From Pontibaca salina (GTDB lineage: Bacteria; Pseudomonadota; Alphaproteobacteria; Rhodobacterales; Rhodobacteraceae): 64,000 nt of DNA. Below the pieces are notes generated by a model. It did not search any database, was not told where the DNA came from, and saw only the letters and a list, made by a program, of their open reading frames with translations. The stretch spans positions 155,770-219,769 of the forward strand of contig NZ_JAEIJD010000005.1 of NCBI RefSeq assembly GCF_016307205.1. The letters are read 5' to 3'. Made by a program: the position numbers and the translations under genes. This document shows positions 28,802-38,061 of this stretch, in pieces. The stretch's first letter is position 1. Each line of letters begins with the position of its first letter.

Positions 28802-29725
28802 TCAGCCCCAGGGGCCAGTTTGCCGGCCGTTCCGAGCAGAAGAGGCGCGGCTGGACGCTGGGGGCCGGATGTCAGCGCTTGAAGTTGCTCCGCCCTGCGC
28901 CGCCATCGCGCGCAGCGCCGCCACACGGTTTTCGGTGGCAGGATGGGTCGCGAAGAGATTGTCATGTTTATGGGCGTGCAGCGGGTTGATGATGAACATA
29001 TGCGCCGTCGCCGGATTGCGCTCGGCCGCGTGATTGTCGATCCGGGCTGCCCCCATGGCAATCTTTTCCAATGCCGAAGCCAACCATAGCGGTTGACCGC
29101 AGATCTCGGCACCCGCCTTATCGGCGGCATATTCCCGCGTCCGGCTGATCGCCATCTGCACCAGCGCCGCCGCCATCGGTGCCAGAAACATCATCAGCAG
29201 GGTGCCGACCAATCCGAGCCGTTCCCGGGAACCGCCAAAGAAGAGCGCAAAATTGGCCAGCATCGAAATCGCCCCGGCGAAGGTTGCAGTGACGGTCATA
29301 ATCGCCGTGTCGTGGTTGCGGATATGCGCCAGTTCGTGGGCAATCACTCCGGCCAGTTCCTCACGCGAAAGGCTGCGCAACAGGCCCGTGGTCACCGCCA
29401 CCGCCGCATTGGCAGGATTGCGACCGGTGGCAAACGCATTGGGCTGTGGCGTGTCGATCAGGTAAACCTTGGGTATCGGCAGGTTCGCGTTTCGCGCAAG
29501 CTCTGCAGTCAAAGCATGAAGACCCATCTGATCGCCGGGTGCTACCGGCTGGGCGTTGTGCATCCGCAGGACCATGCGGTCCGAGTTCCACCAGGTAAAG
29601 GCATTCATTGCCGCCGCGACAATAAGCGCAAGCACCGCACCACCTGACCCGCCGATCAAGTATCCGACGCCCATGAAAAGTGCGGTCATGGCTGCCATCA
29701 GAATCGCGGTCTTTACATAGCCCAT
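28802..29725 (-). CDS. htpX: HtpX, membrane M48 zinc metalloprotease
   Basis: Membrane protease that degrades misfolded membrane proteins. The 307 residues have two N-terminal hydrophobic segments (about 5-25 and 28-46), the zinc site HELAH at 130-134 with downstream Glu in [12 protein letters not shown], and two further hydrophobic segments at about 140-190. The C-terminal tail is polar and Ser/Arg-rich. ATG 29725 is preceded by GGAAG. It ends 17 bases from the convergent histidine kinase stop. HtpX genes are commonly under heat-shock control; no promoter can be assigned here. Confidence 0.93.
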   Translation of the reverse strand: MGYVKTAILMAAMTALFMGVGYLIGGSGGAVLALIVAAAMNAFTWWNSDRMVLRMHNAQPVAPGDQMGLHALTAELARNANLPIPKVYLIDTPQPNAFATGRNPANAAVAVTTGLLRSLSREELAGVIAHELAHIRNHDTAIMTVTATFAGAISMLANFALFFGGSRERLGLVGTLLMMFLAPMAAALVQMAISRTREYAADKAGAEICGQPLWLASALEKIAMGAARIDNHAAERNPATAHMFIINPLHAHKHDNLFATHPATENRVAALRAMAAQGGATSSADIRPPASSRASSARNGRQTGPWG

Positions 29726-29912
29726 CTTGATCTTCCAAAGTTCATATCGAGATACCAAAGGTGATATGGGGTGGGTTCCGACCTGTGCAAGCGTGAACGC
29801 ATAGCCCGCAACCACGCGTCAGGAAAGCCGGTTGCAACACGCCATGTCCGGCGCCCGGCGCGACGTCCACAGTCGGGCTGACAGCCTGGCTCCGACCTGC
29901 TAGGCTCTGCCT

Positions 29913-30338
29913 ATGAGTACTTTGCCGAAAGCGGCGGCTCCAAAAGCCATCCTCGAATCCGCGATCTATGTTGACGATCTGAAGGCAGCGCGCGACTTCT
30001 ATGGCGGTCTGATCGGGCTCGAGCCGTTTCTGACGGTTGAGGGACGCCACATCTTCTTCCGCGTCGGCTCCTCGGTCCTGCTGGTGTTCAACCCCGATGC
30101 CACCGAACAGCCAACGCAGAATCCGCGTCTGCCGGTACCGCCCCATGGTGCGCGCGGGCCGGGCCATGTCTGTTTCACCTTGGCGCGGGACGAAATCGCC
30201 GCCATGCGCGCGCGCTTGACCGAGGCCGGCATCGCAGTGGATGCAGAATTTGATTGGCCGAATGGCGCGCATTCGCTCTATGTGCGCGATCCGGCAGGCA
30301 ATTCAGTAGAATTCGCCGAAGGCTGGCTCTGGGGCTGA
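29913..30338 (+). CDS. VOC (glyoxalase/bleomycin-resistance) family protein
   Basis: 141 residues forming two beta-alpha-beta-beta-beta modules of the vicinal oxygen chelate fold: ESAIYVDDLKAARDFYGGLIGL at the start, and GHVCFTLARDE through SLYVRDPAGNSVEFAEGWLWG at the end, including the metal-ligand glutamate position in the final strand. Substrate unknown. It is divergent from htpX and its stop is 7 bases from the convergent esterase stop. Confidence 0.85.
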   Translation: MSTLPKAAAPKAILESAIYVDDLKAARDFYGGLIGLEPFLTVEGRHIFFRVGSSVLLVFNPDATEQPTQNPRLPVPPHGARGPGHVCFTLARDEIAAMRARLTEAGIAVDAEFDWPNGAHSLYVRDPAGNSVEFAEGWLWG

Positions 30339-30345
30339 ACTGCGC

Positions 30346-31011
30346 TCACAGCCCCAGTTTGTCGCGCATGAAGGCCAGCGCCACGCTCAAACCATCCGGC
30401 GCGATCCCGTGGCCGGTGCCTTTCATCACATGGGCATAGACGTCTTTCCAGCCCGCCTGCTGCAAGGCTTCGGCGGCCTGTGACATGGATTGCGGCGGCA
30501 CCACATCATCCGCGTCACCATGGACCAGCAACACCGGCGGGCGACCCACAACCTCGTCTGTCAGCAATTCCGGTGCCAGCAAACGCCCCGAAAACGCAAG
30601 AATGCCGGCCACCTCATCCTCGCGCCGCGGGGCCACATGCAGCGCCATCATGGTCCCCTGTGAAAAACCAAACAGCACGACCTGCTCGGGCAGCACGTCT
30701 TCGTCCACCATCAGCGCGTCAAGAAAAGCATTCAGATCGTTGACCGCCGCCTGCATCCCGCGCATCGATTCTTCCTCCGACGAACCGTCGATCCACGGGA
30801 TCGGGAACCACTGGTATCCGAACGGCGCGCCGGCGCAGGATTCGGGCGCATCGGGGGCCACGAACAGCGTATCGGGCAAATGCTCGCCCAGAGGATCGGC
30901 CAGTCCTAGCAGATCGGCACCATTGGCACCGTACCCATGCAGAAACACCACGATCGAGCGCGTTTCCCCCGAAAGCGGCTCTTTGCGCTCGGCATTCAAA
31001 ACCCGTGTCAT
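30346..31011 (-). CDS. Phospholipase/carboxylesterase family alpha/beta hydrolase
   Basis: Soluble serine hydrolase of 221 residues. It shows the oxyanion segment FLHGYGANGADL, the nucleophile elbow GFSQG (Ser about 117), the acid in LVHGDADDVVPP and the histidine in MKGTGHGIAPDG, a full catalytic triad. This matches the AbhB/EstB-type carboxylesterase family; the natural substrate is unknown. ATG 31011 overlaps the stop of the upstream glycosylase gene as ATGA, so the two form an operon. Confidence 0.88.
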   Translation of the reverse strand: MTRVLNAERKEPLSGETRSIVVFLHGYGANGADLLGLADPLGEHLPDTLFVAPDAPESCAGAPFGYQWFPIPWIDGSSEEESMRGMQAAVNDLNAFLDALMVDEDVLPEQVVLFGFSQGTMMALHVAPRREDEVAGILAFSGRLLAPELLTDEVVGRPPVLLVHGDADDVVPPQSMSQAAEALQQAGWKDVYAHVMKGTGHGIAPDGLSVALAFMRDKLGL

Positions 31012-31640
31012 CTGATCCCTTCCCTGTCCTTGACCTCCCGGTAATAGGCCCAGAGCAACCGCGCCGCAACCGCTCGCCACGGTGCCCAGTCGGTGGCCAT
31101 TTCTCGCAGGGCGCGCTCTGTAGGACGCGCGGGCAGATCGAACAACTGGCGCGCCGATTCCTGCAAGGCCAGATCGCCAGACGCCAAGACATCCGCATGG
31201 CCAAGGCTGAACATGGCATAGATCTCGGCGGTCCAGACGCCGATGCCCGGCACTTGGGTCAAAGTTGCAACCACATCCTCCGTCGGTGCCGCGCGCAGAG
31301 CGTCATAATCGATCCGCGCCTCTGCCAATGCCCGGGCATAGCGAATTTTTTGGCGGCTGAGCCCCACGTCGCGCAGATCATCGTCACTGGCCCAGATGAT
31401 CTTGCGCGGACCGGTCAGGCCGGCAACACGCATTCGGCTCCAGATCGCACCGGCAGCAGCGACGCTGAGTTGCTGGCCGACGATGGCGTTCAGCAATTGC
31501 GCAAACCCCTCCGGGCGGCGGCGCAACGGCAACGGGCCAATGCGCGCCAACGCTGCTGCAAATCGAGGCTCGCGTGCCGCCAGATACGCGGCTCCCTCAG
31601 CGACACAATCAGCGGTGTGGATGATGCGGCCCGCATTCAT
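31008..31640 (-). CDS. DNA-3-methyladenine glycosylase II, AlkA-like
   Basis: Base-excision repair glycosylase of the HhH-GPD superfamily that removes alkylated purines. The 210 residues contain the helix-hairpin-helix TQVPGIGVWTAEIYAMFSLG followed by the catalytic aspartate in LASGDLALQ, and the family stretch LLNAIVGQQLS. The protein lacks the N-terminal TBP-like domain of E. coli AlkA, as in other short bacterial forms. I favour ATG 31640 (MNAGRIIH); ATG 31673 would add eleven residues. It is divergent from the MFS gene and coupled to the esterase. Confidence 0.87.
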   Translation of the reverse strand: MNAGRIIHTADCVAEGAAYLAAREPRFAAALARIGPLPLRRRPEGFAQLLNAIVGQQLSVAAAGAIWSRMRVAGLTGPRKIIWASDDDLRDVGLSRQKIRYARALAEARIDYDALRAAPTEDVVATLTQVPGIGVWTAEIYAMFSLGHADVLASGDLALQESARQLFDLPARPTERALREMATDWAPWRAVAARLLWAYYREVKDREGIR

Positions 31641-31744
31641 CGCGCGGTCCATAGCAGCACTGTCTTCATGCACCTAGCTTTGCGTGCCCGCCAGCGCGAT
31701 GCAACCGGCTTGTGTCGCTCCGGTTTCGAGGCTACTCCAACCGC

Positions 31745-32971
31745 ATGACACAGGCGATCGATATTGATGACGGACGGGCCCGGCGCAACGTATGGGTCTT
31801 GGTTGCGGCGCAGGCGGTGTTGGGCGCACAGATGCCGATGATCTTCACCATCGGTGGGCTGGCGGGGCAGTCGCTCGCGTCCAATGCATGCCTCGCGACA
31901 TTGCCGATTTCGCTGATCGTGTTGGGCTCGATGCTATCCGCCACGCCAAATGCCGCTATCATGCAGCGCTTCGGGCGGCGGGTCGGATTTTTCGTCGGGG
32001 CCGCCGGGGGCACGCTTGGCGGCATTATCGGCGCATATGGCCTCTATCTCGGATCGTTCCCGATCTTCCTTATCGGCAGCTTCCTCACCGGCATCTACAT
32101 GAGCGCGCAAGGCTTCTACCGTTTTGCCGCCGCCGATACCGCCTCTGACGCATATCGCGCCAAGGCGATCTCTTACGTCATGGCCGGCGGCCTGCTGGCG
32201 GCGGTGATCGGCCCGCAACTGGTCAAGGCAACCAGCGATGCCTTCGTCATCCCGTTTCTCGGCAGCTATCTGGCGGTGATCGCGCTGAACGTGATCGGTG
32301 CAGCACTGTTTTTGTTCCTGCGCATCCCCAAACCGCCGATCCCCAGCGAAGACGCGCCCCGCGGCCGTTCCCGCTGGCAGCTTCTGACCACCCCGCGTAT
32401 TGCCGTTGCCGTGATTTGCGCCACCGTGTCCTACAGCCTGATGAATCTGGTGATGACCTCGACCCCGCTGGCGGTGGTGGGTTGCGGCTTTGGCGCGGGC
32501 AATGCGGCGGATGTGGTATCGGCGCATGTGTTGGCGATGTATGTGCCGTCTTTCTTCACTGGCCATCTGATCAACCGCTTCGGGGTCGAGCGGGTGATGG
32601 CCGCCGGTCTGGTGATCCTTGCCGGCGCTGGGGCCGTTGCCCTGAACGGCGTCGCATTGGAGAATTTCTTCATCGCGCTGATCCTGCTGGGGGTGGGCTG
32701 GAACTTCGGCTTCATCGGTGCCACCACCATGCTCGCCGGAGCCCACGAACCGCATGAACGCGGCCGCATGCAGGGGCTGAATGATCTGATCGTCTTCGGC
32801 GGTGTGACGGTCGCCTCACTGGCCTCGGGCGGGTTGATGAACTGCTCGGGCGGCTCGCCGGTCGAAGGCTGGACGGCGGTGAACCTCGCCATGGCACCGG
32901 CGCTGGTGCTGGCCGGGGGCGCGTTGATCTGGCTGATGTTCCAGCCCCGCAGCGCAGAAGAAGAAGCCTGA
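31745..32971 (+). CDS. Major facilitator superfamily transporter
   Basis: 408 residues, about twelve hydrophobic segments, with the motif-A-like loop QRFGRRVGFFVGA between segments 2 and 3 and a partial copy NRFGVERVMAAG in the second half. The region between the halves is short and basic (PRGRSRWQLLTTPR). Substrate cannot be told from sequence. ATG 31745 is chosen because it places the first membrane segment normally; the open frame starts at 31712. The end carries the run EEEA and is followed by a repeat and hairpin. Confidence 0.88.
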   Translation: MTQAIDIDDGRARRNVWVLVAAQAVLGAQMPMIFTIGGLAGQSLASNACLATLPISLIVLGSMLSATPNAAIMQRFGRRVGFFVGAAGGTLGGIIGAYGLYLGSFPIFLIGSFLTGIYMSAQGFYRFAAADTASDAYRAKAISYVMAGGLLAAVIGPQLVKATSDAFVIPFLGSYLAVIALNVIGAALFLFLRIPKPPIPSEDAPRGRSRWQLLTTPRIAVAVICATVSYSLMNLVMTSTPLAVVGCGFGAGNAADVVSAHVLAMYVPSFFTGHLINRFGVERVMAAGLVILAGAGAVALNGVALENFFIALILLGVGWNFGFIGATTMLAGAHEPHERGRMQGLNDLIVFGGVTVASLASGGLMNCSGGSPVEGWTAVNLAMAPALVLAGGALIWLMFQPRSAEEEA

Positions 32972-32982
32972 GCCCTACATTT

Positions 32983-33014
32983 TTCTTCTTGCCTGAAATA
33001 TCCCCGCCGGAGGC
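32983..33014. repeat. Dispersed 32-base element, copy 2
   Basis: Second copy of the element at 16705-16736 (29 of 32 bases identical), 12 bases after the MFS stop. It runs into a hairpin CGCGCC-AAA-GGCGCG (33016-33030) in the gap between two convergent genes, where it may take part in transcription termination. Confidence 0.6.
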
Positions 33015-33046
33015 ACGCGCCAAAGGCGCGTTGCGCATTCGATTGC

Positions 33047-33829
33047 CTACCAGCGTCCGGTTGCCGCGCGCGCGATCAACGCCAGCCGCGCGCGGGCCTC
33101 GCTGGTGCCGAGCACGCCCGCCCCGACACGGGAGGGCATGCGCCGCGCCTCGCGCAAAATCGAAGCGGCCTGCCACCCCGTTAACATGGCCGGTGCCGCC
33201 TCTGGTGACACCGCCCGCCGCATTGCCCGCGCCCGCTTCAGCCGCACCAGTGCCCGATCCGCCAGCGCAGCCACCGCTTCGGCCCGCCCATCAAGAAGCG
33301 GTACCCGGCCTCGCGCTTCGAGGTCCGGGATCGCGCGCAACCAATTGGCCACCCCGACGCCATAGGCAAAATCGCGCACCACTGCTTCCTCAGCCTCGCC
33401 CAGACTACGTGCAGCTGCCCAAATCAATGTCCCCGAGGTCTCGTCGATATAGCGGTCGAAATGCGCCTCATCCTCGAACGGATCGGTATAGATATCCCAA
33501 CGTCGCGCCGCCACCATGGCATCCAGCCGTGCGCCCAGCTCCGGCGACAACACCCGCGCCAAAGGCGTGATCACCTCATGCCGGCGGGGGGTTTCACCTT
33601 TGGCGATCTGTTCCAGCGCCTCGCGCCACCATTGCAGGCGCATCTCGGCGATCATCGGCTCCTGTGTGACCCAGGGCGCGCGGGATACCTCAACGTTCAG
33701 CGCATAGAGCGGAAACAGCACCCTACGCGCTGGTGGTGGTGCGGCCATGGTGGCGCGGAAGCGGTCGGGATCGGAGCGTTCGACCAATGCCGCGCAGGCG
33801 GTCAGATCCTCGTCAAACTGCATCCGCAT
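33047..33829 (-). CDS. Squalene/phytoene synthase family protein
   Basis: 260 all-helical residues of the trans-isoprenyl-diphosphate synthase fold (FRATMAAPPPARRVLFPLYALNVEVSRAP near the N-terminus, RLQWWREAL, then YIDETSGTLIWAAA). The paired aspartate-rich DxxxD catalytic motifs of true synthases are not evident, and no carotenoid or hopanoid genes are near. Alphaproteobacterial proteins of this kind resemble mitochondrial NDUFAF6, a complex I assembly factor, so a non-enzymatic role is plausible. The start is ATG 33829 (or 33823); it overlaps the end of the citramalate synthase gene, so the two are probably cotranscribed. Confidence 0.8.
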   Translation of the reverse strand: MRMQFDEDLTACAALVERSDPDRFRATMAAPPPARRVLFPLYALNVEVSRAPWVTQEPMIAEMRLQWWREALEQIAKGETPRRHEVITPLARVLSPELGARLDAMVAARRWDIYTDPFEDEAHFDRYIDETSGTLIWAAARSLGEAEEAVVRDFAYGVGVANWLRAIPDLEARGRVPLLDGRAEAVAALADRALVRLKRARAMRRAVSPEAAPAMLTGWQAASILREARRMPSRVGAGVLGTSEARARLALIARAATGRW

Positions 33830-35447
33830 GCGCCGGCCCTGTATCGTGCACCAATTTCCAGCGAATTGCGTCCAGCAGTGCCTCGAAACTCGCGTCGATG
33901 ATATTTGCGCTGACCCCCACGGTGGACCAATGGCGCCCCTTGCTGTCTTCGCTGTCGATGGTCACGCGGGTGACCGCCTCGGTGCCGCCTTGCGTGATGC
34001 GCACCTTGAAATCGACCAGCCGCATGTCGGCGATCAGATCGGAATATTGTCCCAGGTCTTTCACCAAGGCCCTGGCTAGCGCGTTCACCGGCCCTCGGTC
34101 GCTGCCGCTTTCATCCATGGATTCACTCACCGACAGACGCTTTTCACCATCGACCCTGACCACCACGACCGCCTCGGACAGCGACACCATACGGTCATAT
34201 TCATTCTTGCGCCGCTCGACCGTAACCTTGTAGCGCTCGACCTCGAAGAACATCGGCAAGCGCCTCAGCGCCGCGCGCGCCAGCAGTTCAAAACTGGCCT
34301 GCGCGGTATCATAGCTATAGCCTTCATCCTCACGCGCCTTGACCTGGTCCAGAATTTCACCCAGCGCCGGGTCGTCCGGTGCAACTTCAAGCCCCGCCTC
34401 GGTAAGGCGGCGGCGCAGGTTGCTTTGGCCAGCCTGATTGGACATCGGGACAATGCGCGAATTGCCCACGGTTTCCGGCGCGACATGTTCATAGGTCGCC
34501 GGATCCTTCAGAATCGCGCTGGCGTGCAGCCCGGCCTTGTGCGCAAAAGCGCTGGCCCCGACATAGGCTGCCTGCCGCATCGGCACGCGGTTCAGGATAT
34601 CATCCAGCATCCGGCTGATCTGCGTCAGCCCGGCCAGTGCGTCGCGGCTCACGCCGATGTCATAACGGCTGGCATAGGGCTGTTTCAGCAACAACGTCGG
34701 GATCAGCGAGGTCAGGTTGGCATTGCCGCAGCGCTCGCCCAGTCCGTTCAGCGTGCCCTGAATCTGGCGTGCGCCCGCATCCACGGCGGCCAGCGTGTTC
34801 GCCACTGCGTTTTCAGTATCGTTATGCGTATGAATGCCCAACCGGTCGCCGGGAATTCCCGCTGCGATCACCTCGCTCACCACGCGCCTCACATCGGTGG
34901 GCAAAGCGCCTCCATTGGTGTCGCATAGCACGATCCAGCGCGCTCCGGCCTCCAGCGCCGCGCGGCAGCAGGCCAGCGCGTATTCGGGATTGGCTGCATA
35001 GCCGTCAAAGAAATGCTCGGCATCAAGCAGCGCTTCGCGCTTCTGCGCGACCAGATAGGCGATCGAGGCGCGGATATTCTCGAGGTTTTCGTCCAGCGTG
35101 ATGCCCAGCGCAGTTTCGACCTGATAATCATGGGCCTTGCCCACCAGACAGACCGAGGCCGTTCCCGCATTCAGCACCGCCGCCAGCACGTCGTCATTCT
35201 CGGCCGAGCGCCCGGCCCGTTTGGTCATGCCAAAGGCGGTCAGCGTGGCGCGGGTGTGCGGCGGGGCTTCGAAAAATGCGCTGTCGGTGGGATTGGCTCC
35301 GGGCCAGCCGCCTTCGATGTAATCAACGCCCAGTTTGTCCAGCGCCTGCGTAATGCGCTGTTTCTCGGCAGTCGAGAACTGCACCCCTTGGGTCTGCTGC
35401 CCATCGCGCAAGGTTGTGTCGTAGAGAAAGAGGCGTTCGCGTGTCAT
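33813..35447 (-). CDS. cimA: Citramalate synthase
   Basis: Condenses pyruvate and acetyl-CoA to (R)-citramalate, an entry to isoleucine that bypasses threonine. The 544-residue protein has the DRE-TIM barrel signature LYDTTLRDGQQTQGVQFS, the metal-binding HTHNDTENAVAN, the GLGERCGNANL segment, and a C-terminal LeuA-type regulatory domain (about 410-530) that would bind the feedback inhibitor. The length and the QTQGVQF variant fit CimA rather than 2-isopropylmalate synthase. ATG 35447 is preceded by AGGTGCGTGG. Confidence 0.92.
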   Translation of the reverse strand: MTRERLFLYDTTLRDGQQTQGVQFSTAEKQRITQALDKLGVDYIEGGWPGANPTDSAFFEAPPHTRATLTAFGMTKRAGRSAENDDVLAAVLNAGTASVCLVGKAHDYQVETALGITLDENLENIRASIAYLVAQKREALLDAEHFFDGYAANPEYALACCRAALEAGARWIVLCDTNGGALPTDVRRVVSEVIAAGIPGDRLGIHTHNDTENAVANTLAAVDAGARQIQGTLNGLGERCGNANLTSLIPTLLLKQPYASRYDIGVSRDALAGLTQISRMLDDILNRVPMRQAAYVGASAFAHKAGLHASAILKDPATYEHVAPETVGNSRIVPMSNQAGQSNLRRRLTEAGLEVAPDDPALGEILDQVKAREDEGYSYDTAQASFELLARAALRRLPMFFEVERYKVTVERRKNEYDRMVSLSEAVVVVRVDGEKRLSVSESMDESGSDRGPVNALARALVKDLGQYSDLIADMRLVDFKVRITQGGTEAVTRVTIDSEDSKGRHWSTVGVSANIIDASFEALLDAIRWKLVHDTGPAHADAV

Positions 35448-35520
35448 GACCCACGCACCTCACCACCCAGCCTGAGTCGGTCGCTGCCCTCATGCTGTGG
35501 CGAAGTGGGCAAAACAAGTC

Positions 35521-36996
35521 TCATTGCAGCGCATCCAGTTTGGCTGGGTCAAAGTGAGGCAAGCGCACAGCTTCAACGCCCTCTTTTGTGATGTTCACCT
35601 CAACTCCCGCATTCACAAGCCCATCGCGCAATCTGTCCGCCTGCGCGTAATCTTTCTTGGCACGCGCCTCCTCTAAGCGCGATAATAGCTCGGGCAGATC
35701 AAGGACTTCACTTATGGCGCTTCGAACTGCTTTCGCGGTTTTATCTGCATTATACGCAACATCGATTGCAGTGTTTGATTTCTTGAGATCGAACCCCAGC
35801 AACACCTGGCTCGAATACAGTGCACGGATACGGTCTTGTTTCTGCGTCCGGTCACGCGGCAAGTTCGCACCGGCCTCGCGAACTGCATTGATTGCCGACA
35901 CGCTATCCAAATCATCTGCAAGGAAGTTCACTACAGCCGGAAGGGGCTCGCCAAACTCCAGCTCATTCAGTGTCTCAACGCCATCGCGACCAAGAATCCG
36001 GGCAAAGTCAGCCACCGCGACTGCTGCCTCTTGGCGGCGCTTGGCGCTCAGATCCATCAGATTACGATAATGCGACAACAGGAACGACATTCGAATTTCA
36101 TCTCCGGTCATTGGTCTGCTCAACTGTGGCGCAGTGCCTTCAAGCACGTCACGCACGGTAAAGAAGTTGCCCAAAGACTTGGACATTTTCTTACCATCGA
36201 CCTGCAGCATTTCGTTGTGCATCCAATAGCGCGCGAAATTGCCCTCGGGATGAGCGCAGCGGCTTTGGGCAATTTCGTTCTCGTGGTGCGGGAACATCAG
36301 GTCGTTACCGCCGCCGTGGATGTCAAAACTCGGGCCCAGCAATTCGTGGCTCATGGCCGAACACTCGATGTGCCAACCGGGCCGTCCGCGACCCCAAGGG
36401 CTGTCCCAGCCGGGCAAATCCGGGGAGGAGGGCTTCCACAACACGAAATCCATCGGATTGCGCTTATAGGGTGCGACCTCGACCCGCGCGCCGGCGATCA
36501 TATCCTCGACCGTGCGGCCCGAAAGCTCGCCATATTCTGCATAGCTTTCGACTGCGAACAGAACATGCCCCTCGGCCGCATAGGCGTGCCCGCGCGCGAC
36601 CAGATCTTCGATCATTGCCACCATCTGCGGAATATGCTGCGTGGCCCGCGGCATCGCATCGGGCTCCAAAGCGCCCAGTGCCGCCATATCGTCGAGAAAC
36701 CACTGTGTCGTTTCGGCGGTGATCTCACCAATCTCGCGCCCGCTTTCAGCCGCCCGGGCGTTGATCTTGTCGTCGACATCGGTGAAATTGCGGACATATT
36801 TCACCTGATCGGACCCAAAGACGTGGCGCAGCAGGCGATACAGCACGTCAAAAACCACCACCGGGCGCGCATTGCCCAGATGCGCGCGATCATAGACGGT
36901 GGGACCGCAAACATACATGCGCACGTTTTCAGGGTCGATCGGGGAGAACGGCTCTTTCCGACGTGTGGCTGTATTATAAAGAGTGATATCCGTCAT
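35521..36996 (-). CDS. cysS: Cysteinyl-tRNA synthetase
   Basis: Class I aminoacyl-tRNA synthetase. The 491 residues include [14 protein letters not shown] (zinc Cys 30; HIGH-type HLGN at 39-42), the zinc-site segment WHIECSAMS, and KMSKSLGN near residue 270, followed by the DALR anticodon-binding region. ATG 36996 has GAGGATTTTGCC upstream. The gene is 73 bases upstream of cimA on the same strand. Confidence 0.97.
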   Translation of the reverse strand: MTDITLYNTATRRKEPFSPIDPENVRMYVCGPTVYDRAHLGNARPVVVFDVLYRLLRHVFGSDQVKYVRNFTDVDDKINARAAESGREIGEITAETTQWFLDDMAALGALEPDAMPRATQHIPQMVAMIEDLVARGHAYAAEGHVLFAVESYAEYGELSGRTVEDMIAGARVEVAPYKRNPMDFVLWKPSSPDLPGWDSPWGRGRPGWHIECSAMSHELLGPSFDIHGGGNDLMFPHHENEIAQSRCAHPEGNFARYWMHNEMLQVDGKKMSKSLGNFFTVRDVLEGTAPQLSRPMTGDEIRMSFLLSHYRNLMDLSAKRRQEAAVAVADFARILGRDGVETLNELEFGEPLPAVVNFLADDLDSVSAINAVREAGANLPRDRTQKQDRIRALYSSQVLLGFDLKKSNTAIDVAYNADKTAKAVRSAISEVLDLPELLSRLEEARAKKDYAQADRLRDGLVNAGVEVNITKEGVEAVRLPHFDPAKLDALQ

Positions 36997-37181
36997 GGCA
37001 AAATCCTCGCGGCCCGATGTCTGCGCTGGCTTAGCAATTTGTCACATAGATGGAAACGACAGAAACCGGTCGGTCGAATGTATCGCAGGCAATCAGATAC
37101 CTGTGCGCGCAAGTCCGTGTCCGGCGCGCACTGCAAGCCTACCCTCCCCCCGCCGTGGCGGGAAAAGGGCGCGTAATACTG

Positions 37182-37703
37182 TCAGAACCGGAACGACGCG
37201 CGGAAGGTGAGGCTATCCGCATCGTAATCCGTCGTGGTACCTGCGAAATTGTTGAAATCATGGCGCAGCAACTCGCCGCCCAGCGACACCCGATCGTTCA
37301 CGGCATAAGACATGCCCAAACCATAGATATTGCCGTTATCGTTGCCGAAGGATGTTTTCATCCGCGCACGACCCAGAACCGCATAGCCCATGAACGGCCC
37401 AAAGTCGTAACCGCCCTTCACCTTGACGCGGCCGATATTGTCTATGTCGCCCGCGCTACCCAGAAGCCCGATATCCGTGCGCTCATATTCCAGTTCGCCC
37501 CCGACCACGAACTGGCCAAAATCGAGATCGTAACCAATGTGCGCGCCATAAGTCGCGCCGTTGTCGCCGCCCGGACCATCGACGTCGGTCCAGCCAAGGC
37601 CTAGCCCGAAATACAGGCCGCTCCCATCCTGCGCAGTGGCGGGGAGCGCAATCGTTGACGCAATCATCCCGGCGCTGGCCGCCGCCACGATAAGTTTTTT
37701 CAT
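37182..37703 (-). CDS. Outer-membrane beta-barrel protein
   Basis: 173 residues with a clear Sec signal peptide (about 1-24, ending PATAQ-DG). The mature part has alternating beta strands with Gly and aromatic residues (LYFGLGLGWTDVDG, TYGAHIGYDLDFGQFVVGGELEYERTD) and ends with phenylalanine (LTFRASFRF), the usual C-terminal signal for the BAM machinery. Eight strands are likely, as in the OmpA/OmpW/Omp25 type. ATG 37703 is preceded by a strong AAGGAG. Function unknown. Confidence 0.88.
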   Translation of the reverse strand: MKKLIVAAASAGMIASTIALPATAQDGSGLYFGLGLGWTDVDGPGGDNGATYGAHIGYDLDFGQFVVGGELEYERTDIGLLGSAGDIDNIGRVKVKGGYDFGPFMGYAVLGRARMKTSFGNDNGNIYGLGMSYAVNDRVSLGGELLRHDFNNFAGTTTDYDADSLTFRASFRF

Positions 37704-38061
37704 TACTGCTCTCCTTAATATCGGGGCCTGTTTGCAGATGCAGCCCTCTTGCCGCGCAATATGCGCCGCACGGGTGCGCGATTCAAGCGGCTTGGCCCAA
37801 CAGGGCACGGTTTCGGCGGCGTTCGGCGCCAAAGCCGGGCAATATGGCGCAAACAAACGATTATGTCGCAAATAGAACAGAACCAGCAGTGGCACAGGCC
37901 AGAGTGGGCATAACGGGGGAGGTCGCGATGCAAGGTGAATTGTCCAAGATTGCCCTGATTTGTCGCACAATCGGAGCTGAACGCGGCCGCGCACCGAGGG
38001 GGGCACCAGTGGCGCTCTGATCCGCCGTTAACCTTCTCTCACTCCTGACGGACCAGATATC
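37704..38061. other. Divergent intergenic region, barrel gene and MttB-family gene
   Basis: No gene is supported. It must hold the leftward promoter of the barrel gene and the rightward promoter of the methyltransferase gene; no box pair is clear enough to annotate. Confidence 0.4.
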
